From the NCBI GenBank assembly GCA_013287265.1, contig JABDEC010000004.1:1-64000 (forward strand): 64,000 nt of DNA. The letters run 5' to 3'. Shown one piece after another: positions 32,566-41,695 of this stretch. Each line of letters opens with the position of its first letter. Positions within the stretch are counted from its first letter, which is position 1. The stretch is from Candidatus Babelota bacterium. GTDB lineage: Bacteria; Babelota; Babeliae; Babelales; JABDEC01. A model generated the notes under the pieces. It was not told where the DNA came from, did no database searches, and saw nothing but the letters and a program-made list of their open reading frames with translations. The position numbers were made by a program, and so were the translations under genes.

Positions 32566-33180
32566 ATGAAAAAATATTTTTTAACTTTTTGTTTACTGTT
32601 ATCAAATCCAATATTTTCTTTGATTATTGTTAATGGAACAAATGAAAAAATTTTATTTCATGGTTCTTGTATGGATTTCACTCCAGATGGTCCAGAATTG
32701 TATCATGGAATTATTCAATCTTTTTCAGCCTATAAAATGACAGATATATGTTATGCGTCTTTCCATTGTCCTCCTGAAGCATGGCCAACTCGGAAAAATA
32801 ATTGGCAATTTGTAGAAGGTTTTTTAAAAGAAATTGAAATTTTTATTTATAAAAATGGGAAATTTAATTTTCTTGATTCTGAACACCCTGAACACCGTCT
32901 TAAATTCGATCTGGCATCTTTTTCTCTTAATCAAATAGATGATTTAATTTTATATTTTTGGTCAATTGATTTAAAGAGTCAAAAGAAGGAATTAATAAGT
33001 CCGTTAAATGAACTTATTTTAAATTCATTATCTGAAGTTGTTATAGGCTATCTTGAAGAAAAAGAATATGGAATAATTCAAATAACTTCTGAAGAATTTA
33101 AAAAGACAGGAATTGAAATTGAAGTTGAGAATGAGGAGCAAGTTAAAAAAACGAGATGTGGTAAGTGTGTAATTTTATAA
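32566..33180 (+). CDS. Secreted protein with C-terminal polybasic CaaX box (CVIL)
   Basis: 204 residues with a signal peptide (MKKYFLTFCLLLSNPIFS) and CAGGAG before the start. The body has no family I can name. LIIVNGTNE right after the signal, a WP segment, GFLKEI and DDLILYF are shared with the next gene. The end, KKTRCGKCVIL, is a polybasic stretch plus CaaX box like those of Ras/Rho GTPases. The C-terminal Leu predicts geranylgeranylation by a host enzyme. A tandem paralogue follows 17 bases later. Probably a host-directed effector; this is inference. Confidence 0.8.
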   Translation: MKKYFLTFCLLLSNPIFSLIIVNGTNEKILFHGSCMDFTPDGPELYHGIIQSFSAYKMTDICYASFHCPPEAWPTRKNNWQFVEGFLKEIEIFIYKNGKFNFLDSEHPEHRLKFDLASFSLNQIDDLILYFWSIDLKSQKKELISPLNELILNSLSEVVIGYLEEKEYGIIQITSEEFKKTGIEIEVENEEQVKKTRCGKCVIL

Positions 33181-33197
33181 TTTAATGAATAAATTTT

Positions 33198-33803
33198 ATG
33201 AAAAAATATTTATTAATTTTTTTCTTATTTTTGTCCAAAGAAATATTTTCATTAATTATTGTTAATGGAACTAATGAATTAATTGGAGTTCACGAACATT
33301 TTTATGATATTAATTATCCTTTTATGAGAAAAAAAATTTTAGATTCACAAAAAGCTTATGAAATTGAAATATGTTATTGTTATTCTCATCCCACTGAATG
33401 GCCCGAAAAATCAAATAATTTTAAGGGTGCAGATGGATTTTTAAAAGAAATTCAATTTTTTTATGATTTTGATTTTAATTGCGAAAAATTTAAAAAAGAA
33501 TATTGCAAATACAATTGTAGAAATTTTTTGCCTGATCAATTTGATGATTTAATTTTATATTTTTATCAGGTTAATTTTGCGGATGCTCAGGAAGTTATCA
33601 AAGATTCTTTTAATGGGAATTTAAGTAATTCACTTTTGGATATAATTGTAAATTATTTTGCAAATTCAACCGATCCAATTTATTTGATCAAAGAAATTTC
33701 TAAAGAGGAACTTAAAAAATTAAATATTCCAATCGAAAGAAAAGAATCTCATTACGAAGATGAGTGTGGATGTTATATTGCAGGTGATTGTACAATTTTA
33801 TAA
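33198..33803 (+). CDS. Secreted CaaX protein (CTIL), tandem paralogue
   Basis: 201 residues with the signal peptide MKKYLLIFFLFLSKEIFS and the same opening LIIVNGTNE as its neighbour. It shares GFLKEI and the DDLILYF block. It is rich in Cys near the end (DECGCYIAGDCTIL) and terminates in Cys-Thr-Ile-Leu, again a CaaX pattern. The body has diverged strongly from its sister while the signal and CaaX box are kept, as expected if both ends matter. Function unknown. Confidence 0.78.
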   Translation: MKKYLLIFFLFLSKEIFSLIIVNGTNELIGVHEHFYDINYPFMRKKILDSQKAYEIEICYCYSHPTEWPEKSNNFKGADGFLKEIQFFYDFDFNCEKFKKEYCKYNCRNFLPDQFDDLILYFYQVNFADAQEVIKDSFNGNLSNSLLDIIVNYFANSTDPIYLIKEISKEELKKLNIPIERKESHYEDECGCYIAGDCTIL

Positions 33804-33805
33804 TC

Positions 33806-33881
33806 TGGTCGGGGCAGCCAGACTCGAACTGACAACCCCTCGCTCCCAAAGCGAGTGCGCTACCAATTGCGCCATGCCCCG
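33806..33881 (-). tRNA. tRNA-Pro (anticodon TGG)
   Basis: 76 nt on the minus strand with an encoded CCA. The acceptor CGGGGCA pairs with TGCCCCG and the anticodon loop TTTGGGA carries TGG between CTCGC/GCGAG arms. The T arm reads GTTCGAGTC. Confidence 0.95.
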
Positions 33882-33952
33882 ACGATATTTCAAAGTGTTT
33901 TAATTTTATATGTTTTTAGCTGTCAATGCAAATGATTTTGTAATGAAATTAT

Positions 33953-34028
33953 TGGGGTGAGTGGTGGGGATCGAACCCACGACCCTCAGGACCACAATCT
34001 GATGCTCTACCAACTGAGCTACACTCAC
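33953..34028 (-). tRNA. tRNA-His (anticodon GTG)
   Basis: 76 nt on the minus strand with encoded CCA and discriminator C73. The acceptor GTGAGTG pairs with CACTCAC, and the extra G(-1) typical of tRNA-His is encoded at 34029. The anticodon loop is TTGTGGT. Confidence 0.95.
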
Positions 34029-34160
34029 CATCAAAGTTAATATGAATTTTACTTAAAAATTAAAGATTATTCAAATTTTAGCTTCAGCTAAGCAATATAT
34101 TTAATTATAATTATTTTAAATGAAAATATAACAAAAATATTGTTAATATTAAATTCAGCC

Positions 34161-35045
34161 ATGATATCACATAAATTTAATTTAATTTTTTTAATTTCAA
34201 TCCTTTTATTAACTAGTTGCAACCGCAAGAAAAATAGGTTAATTAAAAAGATCAATGTTAGTAAAATTCAACATAAATTTGAGAACAATCAAAAAGAACC
34301 CGATATAACAATTTGGGTGCATGGAACATGTCTTTTCCCCAGATTATTCTTAAATCATTATTTTAATTCCGATCCAGGTCTTATTAAAGCCGAAGATGTG
34401 AATCCTAATTATTATCTAAAGACAATTGCCGATGTGATTTCAGTAGCAGATCCGGTTAAATTTCCTTATGAAACATTTTATATTTTTGGTTGGAAAGGTG
34501 GGTTAGATTGCAAAGAGAGACAGGAGGCATCTCATGATTTATTTAAAAATTTATTGGAAATTGTTAGAAATTATAAAAACAAATATAAAGTTTTGCCAAA
34601 AATTAATATCATAGCGCATAGTCACGGAGGAAATGTAGTTCTAAATTTAAATAAAATTAAAAATGAAGATATTGAATTTTGTATTAATAAGTTAATTTTA
34701 TTGGCGTGTCCCGTACAAAAGGAAACAAAAGATTATTTAAAAAGCAATTTCTTTAAAAAAGTTTATTCGTTTTATTCAACGTTGGATATTTTTCAGGTTT
34801 TGGATCCTCAAGGTTTTCACAAAGTTCAAAGAAGGGGGCATAAAAAGAGAAAACCTCTATTTTCCGAAAGAAAATTTGAATCATCAGATAATTTAATTCA
34901 GGTGCAAATTAAATTAAATGGCAGAGGTTTATTTCATTCAGAATTTTTAACAGAGAAATTTTTAAAAGTTCTTCCTAATGTGCTTGATGAAATTGATAAT
35001 TTTAATGATAATTTTTCTGAATATTTATTAAATATTTGTACTTAA
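34161..35045 (+). CDS. Lipoprotein alpha/beta-hydrolase (lipase-like)
   Basis: I start at the ATG at 34161 (the TTG at 34140 adds seven residues), giving 294 residues. A lipobox LLLTSC (C20) predicts lipoprotein processing. TIWVHGTCLF is the oxyanion-hole region and INIIAHSHGGNVV holds the nucleophile elbow with S154. A later Asp (SFYSTLDIFQVLDPQG) and His (GLFHSEF) could complete the triad. The family is lipase or esterase-like; the substrate is unknown. Envelope lipid or host lipid are both possible. Confidence 0.75.
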   Translation: MISHKFNLIFLISILLLTSCNRKKNRLIKKINVSKIQHKFENNQKEPDITIWVHGTCLFPRLFLNHYFNSDPGLIKAEDVNPNYYLKTIADVISVADPVKFPYETFYIFGWKGGLDCKERQEASHDLFKNLLEIVRNYKNKYKVLPKINIIAHSHGGNVVLNLNKIKNEDIEFCINKLILLACPVQKETKDYLKSNFFKKVYSFYSTLDIFQVLDPQGFHKVQRRGHKKRKPLFSERKFESSDNLIQVQIKLNGRGLFHSEFLTEKFLKVLPNVLDEIDNFNDNFSEYLLNICT

Positions 35046-35046
35046 T

Positions 35047-35478
35047 CTAACGTAATTGATTGAATTGATCCGGTGTCGGCAAATCTTTTATGCTCGAATA
35101 TTCCATCTTTTCAAGATGAGAATAAATATTGCGGTAGTATAATGAATAGTTACAAAAATGCACCCTGCTGAATATATCATCAAAAGATTCAATAATTATT
35201 TTAAGGTCTTTGTCTTTTTTTAATTCAGCCTTATATTTTTCAACAGCTTCTTTTTTTTTTAGCATTATTAAATATTGTAAAAATAGTGCACATTTAGTTA
35301 ACGTGACTTTTTCTATTAAAAATACTTCGCTCCAGATTAAAGGATCTTCAAAATTCGAACTGACTATATCAATTTCCTCAGGATCTTGATTGGCATGAAA
35401 TGTTGTACCTACTGTTTCTTCCATGGACAAAATTTGACGATTAAATAAAAAAATCAATAAGGCAATCTTTTTCTTCAT
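35047..35478 (-). CDS. Small secreted protein, unknown
   Basis: 143 residues with a short N-terminal signal (MKKKIALLIFLFNRQILS) and then a mostly helical, charged body (KKKEAVEKYKAELKKDKDL). Convergent with the hydrolase gene, separated by one base. No recognised domain. Confidence 0.6.
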   Translation of the reverse strand: MKKKIALLIFLFNRQILSMEETVGTTFHANQDPEEIDIVSSNFEDPLIWSEVFLIEKVTLTKCALFLQYLIMLKKKEAVEKYKAELKKDKDLKIIIESFDDIFSRVHFCNYSLYYRNIYSHLEKMEYSSIKDLPTPDQFNQLR

Positions 35479-35544
35479 ATTATCAACCGCTTAAAAAAGT
35501 AATTATAATTTTATAATTCAAATAATTAGGATAATCAAATTTAA

Positions 35545-35573
35545 TTGTTATATACAATATTTTATGCTAAAAT
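35545..35573 (+). promoter_or_regulatory. Sigma-70-type promoter for uvrA
   Basis: TTGTTA and TAAAAT are separated by 17 bases, with an extended -10 TGC directly before TAAAAT. It lies 38 bases before the uvrA ATG. Confidence 0.65.
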
Positions 35574-35611
35574 ACTAATAGTCAATTAATTATTAAATAA
35601 CTAATAAATTT

Positions 35612-38200
35612 ATGAATGATAACAAATGGATTAGGGTTTTTGGCGCACGGGAACATAATTTAAAAAATATCGATGTACAAATACCTAAAAATAAACTTAC
35701 AGTTATTACAGGTCCTTCAGGTTCAGGGAAAAGCTCTCTGGCTTTGGATATTCTTTTTACTGAAGGTCAGCGAAGATATATGGAATCGTTATCTTCTTAT
35801 GCGCGTCAATTTTTAGGAGTTTCAGGTAAACCTAATGTTGAACGCATAGAAGGATTATGTCCGGCCATTGCTATTGAACAAAAAACAGTAAATTCAAACC
35901 CCAGATCAACTGTTGGAACAATCACGGAAATTTATGATCATTTGCGCGTTCTTTTTGCAAGAATTGGGAAACCCCATTGTCCTGAATGTTTAACACCTAT
36001 CAGCCAGGAATCGGCTGAAAAAATTACACAAATGATTTGTAATAATTTTATAAATCAAAATGTAACAATTTCAGCTCCAGTTGCTATTGATAAAAAAGGT
36101 GAGTTTATTCAACAATTGAAAAATTTATACGCTCAAGGTTATTATCGTTTTTTGATTAATGGAATTTTATATAAATTTACTTCTTCAAAAAGCTTAGAAA
36201 AAGTTAAATTGCAAAAGACTCAAAAACATACAATTGAAGTTGCAATTGATGAATTGATTATTATCAATGAAGAATCTGCAAGAATCCAGGAAGCAATTGA
36301 AAAAGCATTTAAAATTGCTTCAGGAAATTGCAAAATAATCGTTAAAAAGAAAGAATATATTTATTCATCAAATAGAATTTGCATCAAATGTGCTGCTTCA
36401 GTAAGTGAATTAGAACCAAGATCTTTTTCTTTCAACTCACCTCATGGTGCATGCAAAAATTGTCATGGTTTAGGTACTTTGCATGAATGGCCGTGGAAAT
36501 CTGGTGACCCTGATTTTTGGAAAACAAAATATCCAGAACATTTTGGTCAATATGCTAAGGAAAAAGTCTGTGAAATTTGTAATGGAAAACGTTTAAACAA
36601 AGAAGCGCTTGCAGTCTTAATTGATGGAAAAAATATTTTTGATTTATCTCAAATGTCTATCAAAGAACTTTCAGCATTTTTTAGAAATTTAAAATTATCT
36701 TCTTCAGAAAAAGAGATTGCAAAAGATCTCATTAAAGAAATATTAAATAGGATTAACTTCTTAATTGATGTTGGACTCAATTACTTATCTTTAAATAGAA
36801 CTGCTAAAACTCTTTCCGGTGGAGAAGGTCAAAGAATACGGCTTGCAACTCAAATTGGATCATCATTAAGCGGAGTTTTATACATTTTAGATGAACCCAG
36901 CATTGGTTTGCATCAAAGAGACAATGACAAACTAATTGAGACATTAAAAAGGTTACGTGATTTAGGCAATACTGTTGTTGTGGTTGAGCATGATATTGAT
37001 ACGATGAAAAAAGCTGATTATTTAATTGATATGGGTCCCGCTGCTGGAATTTTAGGTGGAAATATTACTGCAAATGGTACGCCAAAAGAATTGTCAAAAG
37101 ACCCGAATTCTTTAACTGGTGCCTATTTAGGTGGTAAAAAGGAAATTGAAATTCCAAAAAAATTAAGAAAACCAGTCTCATTTTTTGAATTAAAAAATGC
37201 TACAAAAAATAATTTAAAAAAATTAAATGTTAAATTCCCAACCGGGGTTTTATGTTGTGTTTCAGGCGTTTCTGGTTCAGGAAAAAGTACTTTAATTTTA
37301 GATGAATTAGCGCCTGCAATTTTATCTGCTTTAATAAGACCACATTCTTCAAGGCGTGATTTTTCATCTTTTAAACCAACTGAATGTTATATTCAAAATT
37401 TTAATAATATTAAAGAGTTAGTTGTTATTGACCAATCTCCAATTGGTAGAACTTCAAGATCAAACCCGGCTACATACTTGGGAATTTTTGATGATATAAG
37501 AAATCTTTTTGCACAAATTCCAGAAAGTAAAGCAAGAGGTTATACGTCAAGTAGATTCAGTTTCAATGTTGAGGAAGGCAGATGTTTTGATTGTTCTGGA
37601 GATGGAATTATTAAAGTTTCAATGCAATTTTTGCCTGATGTGATTATGCAATGTAAAGTTTGTTCGGGTAAAAAATACAATTTAAAAACTTTAGAAATTA
37701 AATATAAAGACAAATCTATTTCTGATGTTCTTGACATGACTGCTTTTGAAGCTCTTTCTTTTTTTGAGAATCATTCTGGTTTAGCAAAAAGATTACAACT
37801 TTTATGCGATGTTGGACTTGATTATATTTCTTTAGGTCAATCATCAACAACTTTATCAGGTGGAGAAGCTCAAAGAATAAAATTGGTCAAAGAATTGGCA
37901 AAAAGAGGAACGAATACGCTTTATATTCTTGATGAACCAACAACCGGATTGCATAATAGCGACATAGAAAAACTTCTTAAGGTTCTTAATAAATTGATAG
38001 ATAAAGGCAATTCAATTATTGTCATTGAGCATAATCTAGATGTATTAAAAACTGCCGATTATATAATAGATTTGGGCCCAGAAGGAGGAGATGAGGGCGG
38101 TTTAATTGTTGCTCAAGGGACTCCAAAACAGGTGGCAAAAAACACAAATTCTTATACAGGTAGATATCTTAAACCTTATTTCTCTTTAAAATCAGGCTAA
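35612..38200 (+). CDS. uvrA: Excinuclease ABC subunit A, short form
   Basis: 862 residues against about 940 in most bacteria. Two ABC modules are clear: GPSGSGKSSLALDILFTEGQ with LSGGEGQRIRLATQIG and LYILDEPSIGLHQRD; then GVSGSGKSTLI with LSGGEAQRIKLVKELA and LYILDEPTTGLHNSD. Zinc pairs are visible (CIKC/CKNC and CFDC/CKVC). The shortfall is mostly between CKNC and CEIC, where only 35 residues separate the pairs instead of about a hundred in E. coli. UvrA dimers find bulky DNA damage and load UvrB. The gene stands alone behind its own promoter. Confidence 0.97.
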   Translation: MNDNKWIRVFGAREHNLKNIDVQIPKNKLTVITGPSGSGKSSLALDILFTEGQRRYMESLSSYARQFLGVSGKPNVERIEGLCPAIAIEQKTVNSNPRSTVGTITEIYDHLRVLFARIGKPHCPECLTPISQESAEKITQMICNNFINQNVTISAPVAIDKKGEFIQQLKNLYAQGYYRFLINGILYKFTSSKSLEKVKLQKTQKHTIEVAIDELIIINEESARIQEAIEKAFKIASGNCKIIVKKKEYIYSSNRICIKCAASVSELEPRSFSFNSPHGACKNCHGLGTLHEWPWKSGDPDFWKTKYPEHFGQYAKEKVCEICNGKRLNKEALAVLIDGKNIFDLSQMSIKELSAFFRNLKLSSSEKEIAKDLIKEILNRINFLIDVGLNYLSLNRTAKTLSGGEGQRIRLATQIGSSLSGVLYILDEPSIGLHQRDNDKLIETLKRLRDLGNTVVVVEHDIDTMKKADYLIDMGPAAGILGGNITANGTPKELSKDPNSLTGAYLGGKKEIEIPKKLRKPVSFFELKNATKNNLKKLNVKFPTGVLCCVSGVSGSGKSTLILDELAPAILSALIRPHSSRRDFSSFKPTECYIQNFNNIKELVVIDQSPIGRTSRSNPATYLGIFDDIRNLFAQIPESKARGYTSSRFSFNVEEGRCFDCSGDGIIKVSMQFLPDVIMQCKVCSGKKYNLKTLEIKYKDKSISDVLDMTAFEALSFFENHSGLAKRLQLLCDVGLDYISLGQSSTTLSGGEAQRIKLVKELAKRGTNTLYILDEPTTGLHNSDIEKLLKVLNKLIDKGNSIIVIEHNLDVLKTADYIIDLGPEGGDEGGLIVAQGTPKQVAKNTNSYTGRYLKPYFSLKSG

Positions 38201-38253
38201 ATTATTCAATTTGAATGCATAATTCTATGTTTATCATCTTAAAAATTGACAAT

Positions 38254-38281
38254 TTGACAATTTATTCCTTTGTTATATAAT
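38254..38281 (+). promoter_or_regulatory. Consensus sigma-70 promoter
   Basis: Perfect TTGACA and perfect TATAAT separated by 16 bases. The start point would fall near 38288, giving a ~29-base leader to the ATG at 38317. This argues against the ATG at 38290. Confidence 0.8.
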
Positions 38282-38316
38282 TAAAATATATGAATTATGA
38301 ATGGGGAAATGGAGTT

Positions 38317-40119
38317 ATGAAATTCATTAAAACTTTACTTTTAACTTTAACTTTTTTGCTGGCATTACCACAGCAAACAAATTCTGCTGAATTTTTCTCT
38401 TTTTTAAAAAAAAGAGCTTCAAAATGCTTACAGCAAAATAATGCATTAATATCATATGCATTAGCGGGCGCTGCATGCAGTTACGGTATTTATAAATTAT
38501 TATCAAATTACAACTCATATTATCAAAAAGCCAACGAAACTTACCAAGGTTTAAAATTTATTTGGCAGTGCAAAAATTCAGATCCATACGAAGATGTTAA
38601 AAAAAGTGCTGAAAAGCAAAAACAATCTCCTCAAATTGGCCAGTCAGTTTCAACAGTTATTGAATCACAAAGAGCATTAATTTCACCTGGAGCTGAAGGG
38701 TTAGGATTATTGCCACAACCAGAACCTAAAAAAGAAGAACCTAAAAAAGAGCCAGAAAAAAAAGAAAAAGCTGAAGGTGACTTGCTACTTACTAAAAATG
38801 GCAATGATAAAAATAATACTAAAGTGCAAAAACGAGTAACGTTTGCCAGAGAAGTGGAAATTTTAGGAGCTGAAAGTAAAAAGCGGGCAGAACAGGCTGA
38901 AGACATTGACCAAGAATCATTTGTGGCTATAGCGAGAAATTCAGGTGCTGATTTAAAAATGTCAGCTGAACAAGCATATGCCGATGTAAAAGAAGATGCC
39001 GACAGAAAAATGAGGGAAGATAATAATATTTACAAACAAGTAACAACAGAAGAATTACAACAATTTTGTGATTCATTACAATTCCTATCAATAGATCCTA
39101 AAAACAACTTGCAAAAAATATTAGAGTTATCGATCTATTGGAATTCTTATAATATGCGCTTAGCAATAACTCCAATGCACCCAGGAACGAGAGAAATTTG
39201 GCAAAGAAAATTAAATCAAAATATGTCTAAATTAAGGGATCTTTTTGAAAATAAAGAAAATCCTTGGAGAAAAGGTCAAAATTTAGTCAAAAATATTATG
39301 GCAGGAAAATTAATTGAATTTAATGATGTTAAAGAATATCTAACCGCAGTTAAAAATTTGATGTGGTATCTTTATGCATTGGCTGTTCAAAAAGGACAAA
39401 CATTTGAAGAAGGTACTTTTGTAATTGTAGATAACCAATTCAGGATTTTGAATTTCTTAAACAGTTATTTTAAAGGTTATGATAGATCAGGCAAATGGTC
39501 ATCGCATTTTAGGGAGTTTGATGGCATATATACAAAAGGTGCTTTAGACATATTGCCAGAATTGCGTGATGAATTATATTTCCCGCCTTATAACTTAGAA
39601 AAAAGATTAAATAAATATCACGTCTTCTTTGGTAAAACTGGAGATAATCGTTTCTTTATCAAGCCAGAAAGCTACGGACTTGATTTCAAAAACGATATTT
39701 GGTCTGCATTAGGACATTTAGTCGAATGGTATCATTCTATTATGGCCAAATTTTCATTCGGAGCCGATGATAAAGGAACTATGAGAAAAGAGCGCGTTCC
39801 AAATGAAATAAGTAAATTATGGAAAGAACTTGTTTATAAGGCTTATAATCAGGATGTTAATACTCCTGCAAATGAATTGCCTAAAGAATTAATACAAGAT
39901 TTACAAGATGGTAATAACCATGGTATTGCCAAAATGTTAGAAATTATTAGCGACAAGGCACAATATAAAAATAAAAATTGTGAAGATTATATAAATAAAA
40001 CTTTCAGGCCAAGTTTAAAATATGACAATTTATTACTTAGAAAAGGCCGAGAAGTAATATTAACTGAAGAAGATATTCTGCGAGGAATAATTGTAAATTG
40101 GCCAACTTTGAAAAATTAA
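38317..40119 (+). CDS. Secreted or membrane-anchored charged protein, unknown
   Basis: 600 residues from the ATG at 38317, which gives a signal peptide (MKFIKTLLLTLTFLLALPQQTNSA) and follows GGAG. A second hydrophobic stretch lies at about residues 45-65 (ISYALAGAACSYGIYKLL). Then comes a Lys/Glu/Pro linker (PEPKKEEPKKEPEKKEK) and a long helical region to the end. No known domain. It precedes an ankyrin-like gene by 12 bases, so the two are cotranscribed. The plan (signal, short TM, charged linker, helical body) recurs in the protein at 55240. Confidence 0.75.
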   Translation: MKFIKTLLLTLTFLLALPQQTNSAEFFSFLKKRASKCLQQNNALISYALAGAACSYGIYKLLSNYNSYYQKANETYQGLKFIWQCKNSDPYEDVKKSAEKQKQSPQIGQSVSTVIESQRALISPGAEGLGLLPQPEPKKEEPKKEPEKKEKAEGDLLLTKNGNDKNNTKVQKRVTFAREVEILGAESKKRAEQAEDIDQESFVAIARNSGADLKMSAEQAYADVKEDADRKMREDNNIYKQVTTEELQQFCDSLQFLSIDPKNNLQKILELSIYWNSYNMRLAITPMHPGTREIWQRKLNQNMSKLRDLFENKENPWRKGQNLVKNIMAGKLIEFNDVKEYLTAVKNLMWYLYALAVQKGQTFEEGTFVIVDNQFRILNFLNSYFKGYDRSGKWSSHFREFDGIYTKGALDILPELRDELYFPPYNLEKRLNKYHVFFGKTGDNRFFIKPESYGLDFKNDIWSALGHLVEWYHSIMAKFSFGADDKGTMRKERVPNEISKLWKELVYKAYNQDVNTPANELPKELIQDLQDGNNHGIAKMLEIISDKAQYKNKNCEDYINKTFRPSLKYDNLLLRKGREVILTEEDILRGIIVNWPTLKN

Positions 40120-40131
40120 GAGGTTATAAAA

Positions 40132-40881
40132 ATGAAATTGTTTAGATATTTGTTATTTCTACTTTTTTTAAATAGTTCAGTTGTAAATTCAATGGATATA
40201 TATTTATGTTCAAAGATTTATAAACATAGAGAAAAAATTTTTAGTGGTTTAGTCGCTGGATTTGTTGCTTATCAAGCATATAAAAAATTAAAACCATATT
40301 TAACTTGGCCTATCGCAAATATGCTTTATGGTTTTGCTTTTCATAATCAGGCCAATGGCATTCAGAGATATTTGGATGGAAATAGAGTTCAAAGTCAGCA
40401 AGCTGCTAGACAAGAATTAGTTAAAACCCCTTTAAATAATAATAATGCTTTAACTCTCGCATTAGATTTTATTCAAAATGAACAACCTGTTCAGAAAGAA
40501 ATTTTAGAATTTGAAGAAGCGTATCGTTTAGATAATGTTGAAGCTGCCAGAAAAATTGCTGCAACAGTTGAAGGATACTTGGATCTATTTTTAAGAAATG
40601 ATCAAGATTATTTAAATTTATTCAATGCTCTAGGTGGTGATAATATTTTAAACTTATTTGCAGCTCTTAATATTGATATAAACTCAACAGATCGTTTAAT
40701 GGGTTGGACCATATTAATGTGGGCGGCAGCGACTGGTAATGAACAATTAGTTCAACAAGTTTCTACCCATCCTGATATTGATAGTACTCTCAGAGATCAA
40801 AAAGGTAGAACGGCTTTAGATATTGCCAGACTTTTTGGCCGAGATAGTATTGTTAAATATTTATCTCAATATATTGGATAA
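40132..40881 (+). CDS. Secreted protein with C-terminal ankyrin-like repeats
   Basis: 249 residues. A signal peptide (ending SSVVNS) is followed by a hydrophobic helix near residues 37-50 (IFSGLVAGFVAYQAY). The C-terminal ~70 residues carry an ankyrin pair with the local signature GWTILMWAAATGN and GRTALDIARLFGRD. The same LMW and DIARLFG signature occurs twice in the CaaX protein at 49268, so the two share a repeat family. Twelve bases downstream of the previous gene. Confidence 0.75.
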   Translation: MKLFRYLLFLLFLNSSVVNSMDIYLCSKIYKHREKIFSGLVAGFVAYQAYKKLKPYLTWPIANMLYGFAFHNQANGIQRYLDGNRVQSQQAARQELVKTPLNNNNALTLALDFIQNEQPVQKEILEFEEAYRLDNVEAARKIAATVEGYLDLFLRNDQDYLNLFNALGGDNILNLFAALNIDINSTDRLMGWTILMWAAATGNEQLVQQVSTHPDIDSTLRDQKGRTALDIARLFGRDSIVKYLSQYIG

Positions 40882-40908
40882 GACTTTTGCCCAATTAATA
40901 AATTTCCA

Positions 40909-40941
40909 TTAATATAAAAATACAATTTATTTTTATATTAA
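40909..40941. other. AT-only 13-bp perfect hairpin before a start codon
   Basis: TTAATATAAAAAT (40909-40921) pairs with ATTTTTATATTAA (40929-40941) across seven bases. It could be a weak terminator of the ankyrin gene or an operator for the next one. It covers the ATG at 40941, which supports 40956 as the true start. Confidence 0.5.
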
Positions 40942-40955
40942 TGAGAGATTTTTAT

Positions 40956-41693
40956 ATGAAATTCAAAGCTTTTTCCCTGCTAACAGTTTTTTTATTTTTT
41001 AATTTAAATTCGCTGAATTTTGACAGGTCATTAATTGATAAACAAAAAGACGAAATCGTCCAAGTCATATTTAAAAATAACGTTTTAAGAAAATTAACTT
41101 ACCTTGTTGGTTTACCTTTTTTAACAAAAATATGTTACGAAACACTTACAGGTAAACAGATTTTTACAAATAAATTAGAAATTATTAATAAAATTCAATC
41201 AACTCTTAGTTCCGGCTTGCCTTTAATAATTGTGGGCGAAATTTTATCAAAATTAATAAAAGATATTCTTTTTGTTGAATTTGATCTTTTATGGATTTCA
41301 AAAGAAACTCAAATTTTTGAATTATTAAATAGATTTAAAGAAAATATTTTAGCTGTGAGAAATTCTTCTCCTGAACATTTACAATACCATACAGAATTTC
41401 TTGGAATGTTATTTGACCATTTAAAATTAAATTCAGCAAAAATTATTGCATTTATTGAAAATAAAGTTCCGGATATCAAAACCAATGACGTATTACATCA
41501 AGGACTTGCAGCTTACTCACGAATTTTATTTACTCAACTTTCAGGTCAAAACGGTTATATTTTTAGAATTGAATCTGTTTTAGAAAAATTAAAATCTGAA
41601 CCTGATAAATTAGAAAAAAATCTTGATGAATTGGAAGATCTAGCAATTAATTTATCTACTTGTTTTGATGCGCTTAAATTCAGCTCAAATTAA
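40956..41693 (+). CDS. Secreted protein, unknown
   Basis: 245 residues from the ATG at 40956, preceded by GAGAG; the upstream ATG at 40941 lies inside a hairpin. Signal peptide MKFKAFSLLTVFLFFNLNS. The body is helical with a hydrophobic stretch (LTYLVGLPFLTKI and SSGLPLIIVGEILSKL). No domain recognised. mutS begins two bases after its stop, so they share a transcript. Confidence 0.65.
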   Translation: MKFKAFSLLTVFLFFNLNSLNFDRSLIDKQKDEIVQVIFKNNVLRKLTYLVGLPFLTKICYETLTGKQIFTNKLEIINKIQSTLSSGLPLIIVGEILSKLIKDILFVEFDLLWISKETQIFELLNRFKENILAVRNSSPEHLQYHTEFLGMLFDHLKLNSAKIIAFIENKVPDIKTNDVLHQGLAAYSRILFTQLSGQNGYIFRIESVLEKLKSEPDKLEKNLDELEDLAINLSTCFDALKFSSN

Positions 41694-41695
41694 AA

